64,000 bases of DNA from assembly GCF_001029505.1 (NCBI RefSeq), contig NZ_LEKH01000003.1, positions 220,343 through 284,342 on the forward strand. Reading direction: 5' to 3'. Within the stretch, counting starts at the first letter, position 1. Every line of letters begins with the position of its first letter. The DNA is from Rubrobacter aplysinae. GTDB lineage: Bacteria; Actinomycetota; Rubrobacteria; Rubrobacterales; Rubrobacteraceae. Positions 52,073-61,071 of this stretch are shown piece by piece. The notes beneath the pieces are model-generated. The model was given only the letters and a program-made list of their open reading frames with translations, was not told the origin of the DNA and searched no databases. The translations under genes were made by a program, and so were the position numbers.

Positions 52073-52086
52073 TCTATGCTGCCTCT

Positions 52087-53154
52087 CTATTTGTTCCGGT
52101 TGCGGTACAGCAGGTACAGGAAATACGGAGCACCCAGCACGGCGGTGACTATGCCGGCCGGGATCTCGGTGGGCGCGAAGAGCACCCGCCCGGCGAGGTC
52201 CGAGAGCACCACCAGCGCCGCCCCGGTTACGGCGGCGGTCGGGATCAGGGCCCCCGCCGGGGGTCCGACGAGCCCGCGGGCGATGTGGGGCGCGACCAGC
52301 CCGACGAAGACCATCGTCCCCGCCGTCGCGACGCCGGCCGCCGCGAGACCGGCGCTCGCCAGTAGCAGGAGCCCGCGCGAAAGCTCCACCCGGCTGCCGA
52401 GACCGGTGGCGACCTCGTCTCCGAGGCCGAGCGCGTTCAGGTGCCGCGCGTGGAGCAGGGCGAAAGGCACCAGCACCGCGACCCACGGCAAGAGCGCCCA
52501 CAGCTCATCCCAGCCCCGGGCGTAGACGCTGCCGGTCAGCCAGACCAGGGCGCGCGAGAGCTCCTGGACGTTGCCGGAGACGATCATCAGCCACGTCAGC
52601 GCCTGCGCCATAGCCGAGAGCCCGATGCCGATGAGGATCAGCCGCATCGGTGAGCTGTGTCCTCTCCAGGCGAGCAGATACAGCAGCAACGCGACCATGA
52701 GTGCCCCGCAAAAGGCCGCCGGTGGCAGGTAGACGGACGAGACCGAGGGCAGCGCCACGATCAGCGTGACCGCGACCAGCGCGGCCCCGGCGTTTATCCC
52801 GATGATGTCGGGCGCGGCGAGCGGGTTGCGGGTAAGGCCCTGTAGGAGCGCGCCAGAGACGGCGAGCGCGGCCCCGACCGTGAGGGCAACTAGCGCCCTC
52901 GGGAGTCGCAAGGTCTCTACTATGAAGGCGTTGCTCGGGTCGCCGGTTTGCAGGCCCAGCAGCGTCCGCGCGACATCCAGCAGGGATATCGGGTACTCCC
53001 CGACGGCGAGGTGGGCGACCGTGCCAGCGAAGGCGAGCGCGGCTAGCGCAGAGATCACGGCCACGGCCCGCAGGTCCACCTTCAGAGAGACCGGAAACCA
53101 CGACGTACGCAGCGTCACCTTGCCGGAGGTAACCTTGCCAGATGGCCGGCGCAC
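52087..53154 (-). CDS. Iron-siderophore permease (FecD type)
   Basis: A 355-residue FecCD-family permease with about ten hydrophobic segments. Diagnostic stretches are [40 protein letters not shown] and GTMVFVGLVAPHIARGLVGP. GTG at 53154 overlaps the stop of the first permease by one base (TAGTG), giving tight coupling. Works with the neighbouring permease as a heterodimer. Confidence 0.93.
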   Translation of the reverse strand: MRRPSGKVTSGKVTLRTSWFPVSLKVDLRAVAVISALAALAFAGTVAHLAVGEYPISLLDVARTLLGLQTGDPSNAFIVETLRLPRALVALTVGAALAVSGALLQGLTRNPLAAPDIIGINAGAALVAVTLIVALPSVSSVYLPPAAFCGALMVALLLYLLAWRGHSSPMRLILIGIGLSAMAQALTWLMIVSGNVQELSRALVWLTGSVYARGWDELWALLPWVAVLVPFALLHARHLNALGLGDEVATGLGSRVELSRGLLLLASAGLAAAGVATAGTMVFVGLVAPHIARGLVGPPAGALIPTAAVTGAALVVLSDLAGRVLFAPTEIPAGIVTAVLGAPYFLYLLYRNRNK

Positions 53155-54152
53155 TACCGCTTCACCTTGAAGCGCGCCAGATAGATGAAAAATGGTGCGC
53201 CGACCAGCGCGGTGGTCACGCCGAGCGGGATCTCTTGCGGGCTCAGCACGAGCCGGGAGGCCACATCGGACCATACGAGGAGCCCGGCTCCAACAAGCGC
53301 CGAGTACGGGAGTATCCAACGGTAATCCACCCCGGCGAAGAAGCGGACCAGATGCGGCACGACCAGGCCAGCGAAGGCGATCGGGCCGGCCACGGCGACC
53401 GCGCTCCCGGCGAGCAGCACGACCGCCACGCCCGCCGCGGCCTTGGTAAGCGCGGTCCTCTGCCCGAGACCGGTCGCCACGTCCTCCCCGAGCCCGAGAG
53501 TCGTAATCTGACGCGCCAGGGCCAGTGCCAGTAGCAGCCCGGCGGTCATATACGGCAGCACCTGCAAAAGCAGAGCGAGATCCCGCCCGGCGACCGATCC
53601 GGCGAGCCAGAACCGGATCTGCTCCAGCGTCTGCTGGCTGATTATGAGCACGGCGGTCGTGAGTGAGCTCAGGAGCGTCATCATGGCTGCGCCAGCTATC
53701 GTGACGCGCATCGGGCTCATCCCGCCCCGGCCGAGCGAGCCGAGCCCGTACACTACGGCGGCCGTAGCCGCCGCCCCGACGAAAGCGAAGACCGCGTACC
53801 CGGAGAGCGACGAGACGCCGAAGATAAAGATCCCGCCCACCACCGCGAGCGCCGCGCCGGCATTGATCCCGAGTATGCCCGGCTCGGCGAGCGGGTTCCT
53901 CGTTAGACCCTGCATGATCGCCCCGGCAACCGCGAGGCACGCCCCGACGAGCGCCGCTATGATCGCGCGCGGCACGCGTATGGTACGAATGATCAAGTCT
54001 TCCTGGGAGCCGCCGTATTCGGTAAAAGCCCGGATCACGTCCGCCGTACCTATCTCCGCCGCCCCAAAACGCACGCTCGCCAGCAGGCTCAGAGCGAGCA
54101 GGGCGAGCCCCACGGGCAAACCCGCCAACAAGGCGTAACGCGAACGCGGCAT
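53154..54152 (-). CDS. Iron-siderophore permease (FecC type)
   Basis: A 332-residue FecCD-family permease: [40 protein letters not shown] and [23 protein letters not shown] start. First gene of the four-gene uptake operon. It is divergent from a second binding-protein gene, with a Fur-type palindrome between them. Confidence 0.93.
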   Translation of the reverse strand: MPRSRYALLAGLPVGLALLALSLLASVRFGAAEIGTADVIRAFTEYGGSQEDLIIRTIRVPRAIIAALVGACLAVAGAIMQGLTRNPLAEPGILGINAGAALAVVGGIFIFGVSSLSGYAVFAFVGAAATAAVVYGLGSLGRGGMSPMRVTIAGAAMMTLLSSLTTAVLIISQQTLEQIRFWLAGSVAGRDLALLLQVLPYMTAGLLLALALARQITTLGLGEDVATGLGQRTALTKAAAGVAVVLLAGSAVAVAGPIAFAGLVVPHLVRFFAGVDYRWILPYSALVGAGLLVWSDVASRLVLSPQEIPLGVTTALVGAPFFIYLARFKVKR

Positions 54153-54253
54153 CGGCTAGAGACACCCGCACAAGCTCTGGTACGTCTGATCCGGATCACA
54201 CCCGACTTGACGGACAAAGAGCCGGCGCCTAATGTCCGGTGTGCCGTAGATAT

Positions 54254-54268
54254 TGACAATGGTTGTCA
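54254..54268. promoter_or_regulatory. Fur-type iron box
   Basis: TGACAATGGTTGTCA at 54254-54268 has six-base arms (TGACAA / TTGTCA) around TGG, and reads as the 7-1-7 layout of Fur-family boxes with one mismatch. It is placed between the divergent permease operon and binding-protein gene, 102 bases from one start and 128 from the other, so it can control both in response to iron. Confidence 0.7.
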
Positions 54269-54395
54269 GTAGCATCATGGAGGCAACGATACACAATTAC
54301 GAGATACGGGACAATTGATCCAGATCAAGTCACACCTCTTCCCCGCCTCGTCGCCTCCGGCTGGTAAAGGTGATAGGAGTGATCGGAGGGAGCGC

Positions 54396-55373
54396 ATGGT
54401 CAGAAGGTATGCATTGTTGTCGTTATGGGCGGCTACTACGCTCGCGCTAAGCGCTTGTGGCGGCTCGGGAGTTTCGGATAGCGGGGAGACATCCGCAACC
54501 CGGACCATCGAGCACGCCGCCGGAGAGAGTCAGGTGCCGGAGAGCCCCGAGCGCGTCGTGATCCTGGACACCGCGGAGCTAGACAGCGCGATAACGCTCG
54601 GCGTGACCCCGGTAGGCGCGGTCGAGGCTGTGGAGGGCATGGGCTTCCCGGACTACCTCGGAGAGACAGAGGGCATAGATACCGTTGGCACCATCGCGGA
54701 GCCGAACCTGGAGAAGATCGCGGCTCTGGAGCCAGATCTCATCCTTTCGAGCAGCCTCCGCCACGAGCAGATCTACCCAGAGCTCTCGGAGATAGCGCCG
54801 ACGGTCTTCACCGAGTCCACCGGCGCGTCCTGGAGAGAAAACTTCCGCAAACACGCCGAGGCCCTCGGCATGCGGGACGAGGCCAAAGAGAAGGTCGCTG
54901 AATACGAGAGCCGCCTGGAGGAGTTCAAAAACACGGTGGAGGAGCCCCGCCCCACAACATCCATAGTGCGCTTCGTGCCCGGCGACACGCGCATCTATCA
55001 GAAGGACTCGTTTATCGGGACGCTGCTGGAAGATGCCGGTCTGCCACGTCCGGAGCCACAAGACGAGGACGAGTTCGCACTGCTGAACGTTAGCGAGGAA
55101 GCGATCCCGGACATGGACGGGGACGTGATCTTCACCACCGTCTACGGTGAAGAGGAGAAAACCGCGCAGGCCGGGATTACATCTAGCCAGCTCTGGCAAG
55201 AACTCGAAGCCGTCCAGAACGACCGTGTGTACCGCGTCTCGGACGATGTCTGGATGCTCGGCATCGGCTATACCGCGGCCGGGGAAGTTCTGGACGACCT
55301 GTTCGGACACGTGCCCGAAGATGGCTCCACGGGCGTTAGATCCACAACGATGGAAGCTACAAGCTCGGGCTAG
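54396..55373 (+). CDS. Second iron-siderophore binding lipoprotein
   Basis: A 325-residue binding protein: lipoprotein signal MVRRYALLSLWAATTLALSA then CGGSG, then [40 protein letters not shown] and a C-terminal GIGYTAAGEVLDDLFGH. The ATG at 54396 has GGAGG six bases upstream; the upstream frame from 54315 is leader. It lacks its own permeases and probably feeds the divergent FecCD pair with another siderophore, under the shared Fur-type box. Confidence 0.92.
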   Translation: MVRRYALLSLWAATTLALSACGGSGVSDSGETSATRTIEHAAGESQVPESPERVVILDTAELDSAITLGVTPVGAVEAVEGMGFPDYLGETEGIDTVGTIAEPNLEKIAALEPDLILSSSLRHEQIYPELSEIAPTVFTESTGASWRENFRKHAEALGMRDEAKEKVAEYESRLEEFKNTVEEPRPTTSIVRFVPGDTRIYQKDSFIGTLLEDAGLPRPEPQDEDEFALLNVSEEAIPDMDGDVIFTTVYGEEEKTAQAGITSSQLWQELEAVQNDRVYRVSDDVWMLGIGYTAAGEVLDDLFGHVPEDGSTGVRSTTMEATSSG

Positions 55374-55393
55374 CTCCGCGCCCAACACCTGTA

Positions 55394-55449
55394 GCTTGAG
55401 TCCGGTGGCTTGAGTCCGGTGGCTTGAGTCCGGTGGCTTGAGTCCGGTG
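55394..55449. repeat. 14-bp tandem repeat, four copies
   Basis: GCTTGAGTCCGGTG occurs four times head to tail between the binding-protein gene and the convergent DsbA-like gene. Confidence 0.92.
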
Positions 55450-55474
55450 GCTCCGCGCGAGCCTATGTAGAGTC

Positions 55475-56191
55475 TTAGGCTCCTTCTCGCAACACACGCT
55501 CCACCGCGTTTTCGAGGCGCTCGTTGCCGGTCTGGGTGCCGACCACGGCCTCTGACTCTTCGAGGGGCCGGTCGGAGCGGCCGACGAGTACCGTGGGCAC
55601 AGAGAGGACGCCCAGGCTCTTCGAGAGCTCCTCGTCGGCCACCACCTTTTCGGTGTAACGTCCCTCGTCGAGCGCCCGGCGCAGCGCCTCGCGGTCGAGG
55701 CCCGCCAAGCCGCCAATCTCCAGCAGGGTCTCCAGATCATCCAGGTTCCGGCCCTCCTGGAAGAAGGCCCGGAACAGGGCGTCGTGCATCGCCGGGAAGC
55801 CTCCCTCCGCGCGGGCGTACTCGGCGGCTTCGAGCGCCCGGCGGCTCCGGGGCTGGACTGGAGGCAGATTTAGCGTCATGCCCAGGGCGCTCGCTATGGG
55901 GTAGACGGCAGAGTCCCACACGCGATGCAGATACTCGGCGTCGGGGTCCAGGGTTGGTACCGGGTACGGCCTTAGCTCATAGGCGCGGCGGTCTATCTCG
56001 ACGCTCTCGCCGTAGGCCTCGTCTATGCGAGCGAGATCCGGCTCCTCCAGGTAGCAGAAGGGGCACACGTAGTCGCTGAACACGGTCAGGCGGACCTTTG
56101 TCTGCGCCTCCGAGAGACCGCAGGGATTAGAGGCTCCATCGTTGCCGGAGTTGCCGGGGGCACCAGCCCCACCTGGCTCGTTCGATCGCAC
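55475..56191 (-). CDS. FrnE-like DsbA family oxidoreductase
   Basis: A 238-residue cytoplasmic thioredoxin-fold protein. The active site is FSDYVCPFCYLEEPDLARID near residue 41; the helical insert runs from about 75 to 185; the cis-Pro loop is SVPTVLVGRS. This is the FrnE/2-hydroxychromene isomerase group, linked to oxidative-stress tolerance. No signal peptide. The N-terminal 25 residues are Gly/Asn-rich and may not be translated. GTG start. It is about 130 bases downstream of the OsmC gene on the same strand. Confidence 0.9.
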   Translation of the reverse strand: MRSNEPGGAGAPGNSGNDGASNPCGLSEAQTKVRLTVFSDYVCPFCYLEEPDLARIDEAYGESVEIDRRAYELRPYPVPTLDPDAEYLHRVWDSAVYPIASALGMTLNLPPVQPRSRRALEAAEYARAEGGFPAMHDALFRAFFQEGRNLDDLETLLEIGGLAGLDREALRRALDEGRYTEKVVADEELSKSLGVLSVPTVLVGRSDRPLEESEAVVGTQTGNERLENAVERVLREGA

Positions 56192-56326
56192 GGCCGTGAA
56201 CTCCTCTCTTTATCTCTCTATGACGGGCTTCCGGGACCACCAACCGTGACGGCCCCGGAGTGTTGTAGCCCGGTAGTAACAGGATGTATGGCGTCCCAAT
56301 GACGCCTTTACAACCTTTACGGTGCT

Positions 56327-56806
56327 CTACGGGGTCTTCAGGTCGAGCTCGCTCGTGATCTCGATGCTGTCCTTTATGGAGCGGGCCACGGGACAGCTAT
56401 CGGCATAGACGGACAGCACACGCTCTATGGCCTCCCGGTGCTCCTCGGCGGCGGTGAGGGTGTAGGTGGTCTTGATGCGTTTGATCACGAGCACCTTACC
56501 CTCTAGCTCTATCTCGCCGACCGACTCGGCGGTGAGCCCGGCGTTCTCCAGCGGCACTTGACGCGCTCCCAGCGCGCCGGCAAAGGTGCCGAGCAGTCAG
56601 CCACCCGCGGCGGCGACCACGTAGTCCAGCGTCGTGGCGTGGGGCTCCTCCTCGCCGGGCTCTACCCCGTAATGCTCGGCAACCTCGCTGTGGACGCCGA
56701 ACAGAACCGGCGAGTCCTCGGCGGGGATACGGGCCTGGCGGATCTTGCCCTCGACCGGATCCAACTCGACCCGCGAGACGTATGCCACGTCTGACGTGCT
56801 TGCCAA
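56327..56806 (-). CDS. OsmC-family peroxidase with UGA at the catalytic cysteine (candidate selenoprotein)
   Basis: One OsmC frame of 159 codons is interrupted by a single TGA at 56597-56599. Upstream it encodes DSPVLFGVHSEVAEHYGVEP and LDYVVAAAGG; the TGA (codon 70) falls exactly where the family has its peroxidatic Cys; after it the same frame continues LLGTFAGALGARQVPLENAG to YADSCPVARSIKD, with the second conserved Cys (about residue 138), and stops at TAG 56327. A hairpin with a GGG loop begins 19 bases after the UGA, within the range of bacterial SECIS elements. So this may be a selenocysteine peroxidase; a simple nonsense mutation is the alternative. TTG start after AAAGGAG. The gene would remove organic hydroperoxides. 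Confidence 0.75.
56561..56577 (-). promoter_or_regulatory. Candidate bacterial SECIS hairpin
   Basis: On the minus strand GCGCGCT and AGCGCGT pair over seven positions (six Watson-Crick and one G-U) around a GGG loop. The stem begins 19 bases after the in-frame UGA of the OsmC gene. Bacterial SECIS elements need a stem at about this distance with G in the apical loop. GC-rich DNA forms hairpins by chance, so this is suggestive only. Confidence 0.5.
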
Positions 56807-56873
56807 AATATCTCTCCTTTCGAATGCCTCCCGGCGTAGTCTAACTCAAATGGACGGCCGTCCGCGAGACCGG

Positions 56874-57863
56874 CTAGCGGTTTACCGAGCCCATGTCGGC
56901 GTAGCGGTCTCCGGCGGCCGCGCCCCTGGGGGCGGCTTCGTCTATGCGGGCGAGGTCGCTTTCGGAGAGCTCTATATCGGCGGCCCCGGCGTTCTCTTCG
57001 AGGTACTTGCGGCGCTTGGTGCCGGGGATGGGCACTACGTCATCTCCCTGATGCAGGAGCCACGCGAGCGCGAGCTGTCCCGGAGTCACGTCTTTTTCGG
57101 CCGCGATCTCACGCACCCGGTCGGCGAGGTGCAGGTTCTTCTGGAAGTTCTCGCCCTGAAAACGCGGGAACCTCTCCGCCCGGGTGTCGTCCTCGGGCAG
57201 GTCCTCCACGCTCCGGTACTGGCCGGTCAGAAAACCGCGCCCCAGGGGGCTGTAGGCGACGAACCCGATGCCGAGCTCGCGGCAGGTGGGGAGTATCTCG
57301 TCCTCCACGTCCCGGGTGAACAGCGAGTACTCGGTCTGTAGAGCAGAGATAGAGTGCACCGCGTCCGCCCGCCGGATGGTCTCCGGGGCGGCCTCCGAGA
57401 GCCCGAGGTGACGCACCTTGCCAACCTCGACGAGCTCGGACATCGCGCCGACGGTCTCCTCTATGGGCACCTCGGGGTCCACCCGGTGCTGGTAGTAGAG
57501 GTCTATGTGATCCACGCCGAGCCTCTCGAGGGAGGCGTCGCAGGCCTGCCTGACGTACTCGGGACGGCCGTTCACGCCAACCCAGCTACCGTCCTCGCGG
57601 CGCTGGTTGCCGAACTTGGTCGCCAGCGTCACCTCGTCGCGCCGGCCAGAGATCGCCCGCCCCACCAATCGCTCGTTGGTGAAAGGCCCGTACATGTCCG
57701 CGGTATCCAGAAAGTCGATACCGAGCTCCAGGGCCCGGTGTATGGTGGCCTCGGCCTCGGTCTCATCCGTGGTGCCGTAGAACTCGCTCATCCCCATGCA
57801 ACCCAGCCCCATCCGGGAGACGGTAAGCCCGCCGAGGTCTCTGTGTCCCAGTCTCTGACTCAA
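56874..57863 (-). CDS. Aldo/keto reductase
   Basis: A 329-residue NADPH-dependent reductase of the AKR13/YajO-type group. Active residues are visible: Asp in [15 protein letters not shown], Tyr in the same DMYG, Lys in [10 protein letters not shown] and His in [11 protein letters not shown]. The cofactor region includes [15 protein letters not shown] and [16 protein letters not shown]. Reduces aldehydes or ketones of unknown identity. TTG start after GGAGAAGAG. Confidence 0.93.
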   Translation of the reverse strand: MSQRLGHRDLGGLTVSRMGLGCMGMSEFYGTTDETEAEATIHRALELGIDFLDTADMYGPFTNERLVGRAISGRRDEVTLATKFGNQRREDGSWVGVNGRPEYVRQACDASLERLGVDHIDLYYQHRVDPEVPIEETVGAMSELVEVGKVRHLGLSEAAPETIRRADAVHSISALQTEYSLFTRDVEDEILPTCRELGIGFVAYSPLGRGFLTGQYRSVEDLPEDDTRAERFPRFQGENFQKNLHLADRVREIAAEKDVTPGQLALAWLLHQGDDVVPIPGTKRRKYLEENAGAADIELSESDLARIDEAAPRGAAAGDRYADMGSVNR

Positions 57864-58115
57864 TCTCTTCTCCTAACCACGCCTCCGGGGCGCGCTATGC
57901 AGAACTCGCAGAGTCTAACGTAGCCCGCCACCGCCAGGCTTTAGAGAATCACCCGGGCCCGGGAAGGCCGGCGGACCCGCCCAGTTTTCGCCGGATCTCC
58001 GACGACTCTTCTGCAAAATCTTACGGAATCCCTGCGTAAATCTCTCGGGACGAGGATGACAAACGAAGGCTCTACTTGTTACTATTTACTCAGCAACCGT
58101 TCTGGAGGGCGGGCG

Positions 58116-59711
58116 TTGCAAATTCCATACGCAAAAATGGGTGTGAGGTCCGGTCCCCGGACCATATCGGCCGCCTGCCTCGTAGCGTTGTTGGCGGCCG
58201 TGGCGGTCGTGGTCGCGCTCCCGGTGGACTCCACCGGGAGGAGCGTGGCGGCGGTGCTCGTCTTTTGCGCGGCCTGGGTCTTCGCGGTCGTAGGGGCCGG
58301 TTACGCGGCCTCGGTAATGACGGTCAGGGAGCGGGTTTTCTGGGGTCTGTTGGGCTCCGGTCTTCTGGTGCGCTTCTCGGGGTACCTGGGCTGGATAGGC
58401 TTGCGAGAGACCCCGGTGGTGGCGCAGACTTTGAACGGCGTATCCTACGCCTTGCTCTTCTGCGCCCTGCTGTACCTGGCCTCGCTGGCCCGGCGGCGTC
58501 TGGCGTGGGTCTCGGCGCTCGACGCAACCGCTATCGTGCTCTCTTCCGGGGCTCTGGCGTGGACGCTGGTTATAAGGACCTTCTACCCGGAGGCCGGAGC
58601 GATGGAGGCTCTGATAGCCGTGTCGCGCCCGGCACTCGACGCCGGGCTGCTGTACATCGGGCTGGTGATACTCTCCGCCAGGCGCAGGCCGCAATGGGCA
58701 AACTTCCTGGGCCCCGGTTTCCTGGCTCTGCTGATCTCCTGCGCGGTGCATCTGGGTAACGTGGGCGGCGCCCTGGAGACCGGCGGCTGGTTCGAGATGT
58801 TCGGGGCCCTGGGAGCGGGGCTGCTCGGCTGCGGCGCGGTGTACGCGGCCTCCGGGAGCGCGGGGTTCGAGACCCACCAGAAGATAGCGCCCTGGCGCGA
58901 GTTCTCGTTCTGGTTCGGGCCGCTGTCCCCGGCGGTACATTTCGGGGTAATCCTGGTCTGGGGCGCGTACAACCAGCCGCTCCCGGCCTACGCGCTGATC
59001 GTCGGCACCGGGCTCATGCTCTACTTCGCCTTCAGGATCTCGCTCATGTCCTACATAAACCGGCAGTCGGGGCTCGAAGAGGTGGAGGCCACCCGCCAGG
59101 ACGAGCGCAACAGTTTGCTAGAGGAGCTGCACGAGACCGTAAAGCAGGGCGTACACGGCGTCTCGTTGACGCTGGACTCCGCCTCCGAGGCCGCCAGGCT
59201 CGGCGAAGGCTCGGTGGTGAGTGACCGGATAGGCCGCGCCCGCGACGCCATCCGGGAGGCCGAGTACAGGATATCCCACCCCTACGACGAGCTCCGCTCC
59301 CGGCACGGGGAGGACGATCACCACCCGGCGGGCTCTTTCCTGTGCTACCGGCTATCCCGCTTCGAGGAATACTTCGGCATAAAGGCCCACAAGGGCCTCC
59401 AGAGCCCGCTAGAGAGCCTGGACGAAGACCAGATGGAGGCGGTGAACCGGATCGCGGTCGAGGCCTTCTGGAACGTCGCCAAGCACTCCCGGGCGCGCAA
59501 CCTGTACCTCGAAAGCCGCCGGGTGGGCCGGGTTCTCATAGTCCGCATCCGGGACGACGGGAGAGGCTTCGACGCGGCGAACCCTTCCTCGGGAATGGGC
59601 CTCCTGCTGATGCGCCGCCGCGCCCGCGAGGCCGGCGCGGACCTCGACGTCATCTCCAAGCCCGGCGTGGGCACCACGGTACAGATCAGATTCCGCCCCA
59701 AAAACTTCTAG
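58116..59711 (+). CDS. Membrane sensor histidine kinase, NarL-partner type, no adjacent regulator
   Basis: A 531-residue kinase. The N-terminal half has about eight to ten hydrophobic segments (AACLVALLAAVAVVVALPV; FWGLLGSGLLVRFSGYLGWI). The dimerisation/phosphate-accepting part is LLEELHETVKQGVHGVSLTL, with His in ELHETV as in HisKA_3 kinases. The ATPase domain has EAFWNVAKHSRARNLYLES (N box), IRDDGRGFD and SSGMGLLLMRRRA (G boxes). TTG at 58116 has GGAGG seven bases upstream; ATG 58056 also is in frame. No response regulator lies nearby. Confidence 0.88.
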   Translation: MQIPYAKMGVRSGPRTISAACLVALLAAVAVVVALPVDSTGRSVAAVLVFCAAWVFAVVGAGYAASVMTVRERVFWGLLGSGLLVRFSGYLGWIGLRETPVVAQTLNGVSYALLFCALLYLASLARRRLAWVSALDATAIVLSSGALAWTLVIRTFYPEAGAMEALIAVSRPALDAGLLYIGLVILSARRRPQWANFLGPGFLALLISCAVHLGNVGGALETGGWFEMFGALGAGLLGCGAVYAASGSAGFETHQKIAPWREFSFWFGPLSPAVHFGVILVWGAYNQPLPAYALIVGTGLMLYFAFRISLMSYINRQSGLEEVEATRQDERNSLLEELHETVKQGVHGVSLTLDSASEAARLGEGSVVSDRIGRARDAIREAEYRISHPYDELRSRHGEDDHHPAGSFLCYRLSRFEEYFGIKAHKGLQSPLESLDEDQMEAVNRIAVEAFWNVAKHSRARNLYLESRRVGRVLIVRIRDDGRGFDAANPSSGMGLLLMRRRAREAGADLDVISKPGVGTTVQIRFRPKNF

Positions 59712-59993
59712 AAGAACTACTAGACAGGGGCGGCGAGAGACGGCGGAGAATAAGCGAGGCCCCGGAGGCTCGTCGCCGGTGGGCTTCTGGGTTCTTGTAC
59801 GTTTGTACGCCCGGCTCGTCCAGAAATCTATCCCGGTTTTACCCGGTAGCGCACGTCGGATGGGGCGAAGATTCGCCCTGCCGTGTTAGACAAACTCTCC
59901 GGCGGTGGGCGAGAATACCGCCGGGCCACAGGGCACCCGGGAGCCTGTAGAGTCTGAGAGGCCGAGAGACCGAGAGGCTGAAAGGAGCTGTTA
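59712..59993. other. Intergenic region before the second ABC exporter
   Basis: About 280 bases with no convincing gene. The right end has a short purine-rich stretch (59955-59995) ending in the ribosome binding site of the ABC ATPase gene. Confidence 0.4.
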
Positions 59994-61070
59994 TTGGCCG
60001 AGGAGACGGAGAATAATAGTTTACTGGTCGAGACGGAGGGCCTGACCAAGAGGTACGGGAAGGGGATCACGGCGGTGGACGGCCTGGATCTCGTCGTCGG
60101 GCGCGGCGAGGTCTACGGCTTCCTCGGGCCCAACGGTGCTGGCAAGACGACCACGCTGCGGATGCTGCTGGGCCTGATCACGCCCTCCTCCGGCCGGGCC
60201 ACGGTGGCCGGCTATAGCCCGGGCTCCCCCTCGGGTCTCGCGAAGGTAGGCTCGCTCGTGGAGTCACCCGCCTTCTATCCCTATCTCTCGGGCCGCGACA
60301 ACCTCAAGGTAATAGCCCGCTACTGCGGCGCGCCCGAAAGCCGGATAGCCGGGGCGCTGGATACGGTAGAGCTCTCCGAGCGGGCGAAGGACAAGTACAG
60401 GAAATACTCCCTGGGCATGAAGCAGCGGCTCGGGGTCGCCGCCGCGCTCCTAAAGGACCCCGAGCTCCTCATACTGGACGAGCCGACCAACGGCCTGGAC
60501 CCCAAGGGAATGGCCGACATGCGGACCCTGATCCGGGGTCTCGGCACCGGCGAGAGGACCGTCCTCCTCTCCAGCCACATGCTCGGGGAGGTCGAGCAGA
60601 TCTGCGACCGGGTCGGCGTGATAAGCGAGGGTGAGCTCGTAAGAGAGGGCACCGTACAGGAGCTCAGGGGCGGCAGCGAGCTGCTCGTCCGGGCGCGCCA
60701 GCCCGCAAAGGCCCGGGAGATAGCCCGCGGTCTGCCCGGGGTGGAGAGCATCAGCGAGGGCCCCGGCGGAGACGGCTCGCTCAGGATCTCGGCCTCCCAC
60801 GCGGAGGACGGCGACGACGCGACGGCGGACATCGAGCGGTGGGCCGCCTCCATAAACGCCCGGCTCGTGGGTTCGGGGGTGGAGGTCAGCGAGCTCCGGT
60901 CCGTGGAGCAGTCCCTGGAAGACGTCTTCTTGGAGCTTACCGGCCAGCCCGCGGAGGGGCCCGCCGGGGACTCTGCCGAAAGCCCGGACGACCGGGAGAC
61001 GGCCGGCGAGTCTACAGCGTCCACGGCACCCGCAGAGTCCGCAACGTCTACGAATAAAGAGGAGGGGTAG
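59994..61070 (+). CDS. ABC transporter ATP-binding protein (BcrA/DrrA type)
   Basis: A 358-residue ATPase: Walker A GPNGAGKTTTLRMLLG, signature YSLGMKQRLGVAAAL, Walker B ELLILDEPTNGLDPKG, then SSHMLGEVEQICDRVGVI. The C-terminal 100 residues hold the accessory domain plus an acidic, Ser/Ala-rich tail. Bacitracin/lantibiotic-exporter type. TTG start with AAAGGAG six bases upstream. It is followed after one base by its permease. Confidence 0.93.
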   Translation: MAEETENNSLLVETEGLTKRYGKGITAVDGLDLVVGRGEVYGFLGPNGAGKTTTLRMLLGLITPSSGRATVAGYSPGSPSGLAKVGSLVESPAFYPYLSGRDNLKVIARYCGAPESRIAGALDTVELSERAKDKYRKYSLGMKQRLGVAAALLKDPELLILDEPTNGLDPKGMADMRTLIRGLGTGERTVLLSSHMLGEVEQICDRVGVISEGELVREGTVQELRGGSELLVRARQPAKAREIARGLPGVESISEGPGGDGSLRISASHAEDGDDATADIERWAASINARLVGSGVEVSELRSVEQSLEDVFLELTGQPAEGPAGDSAESPDDRETAGESTASTAPAESATSTNKEEG

Positions 61071-61071
61071 C

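Noticed and set aside
52073..54171. A single 694-residue protein spanning both permease genes on the minus strand.
   Set aside because: Its first 340 residues are an out-of-frame, Arg/Gly-rich shadow of the FecC-type permease; only the last 355 codons, from GTG 53154, encode a permease.
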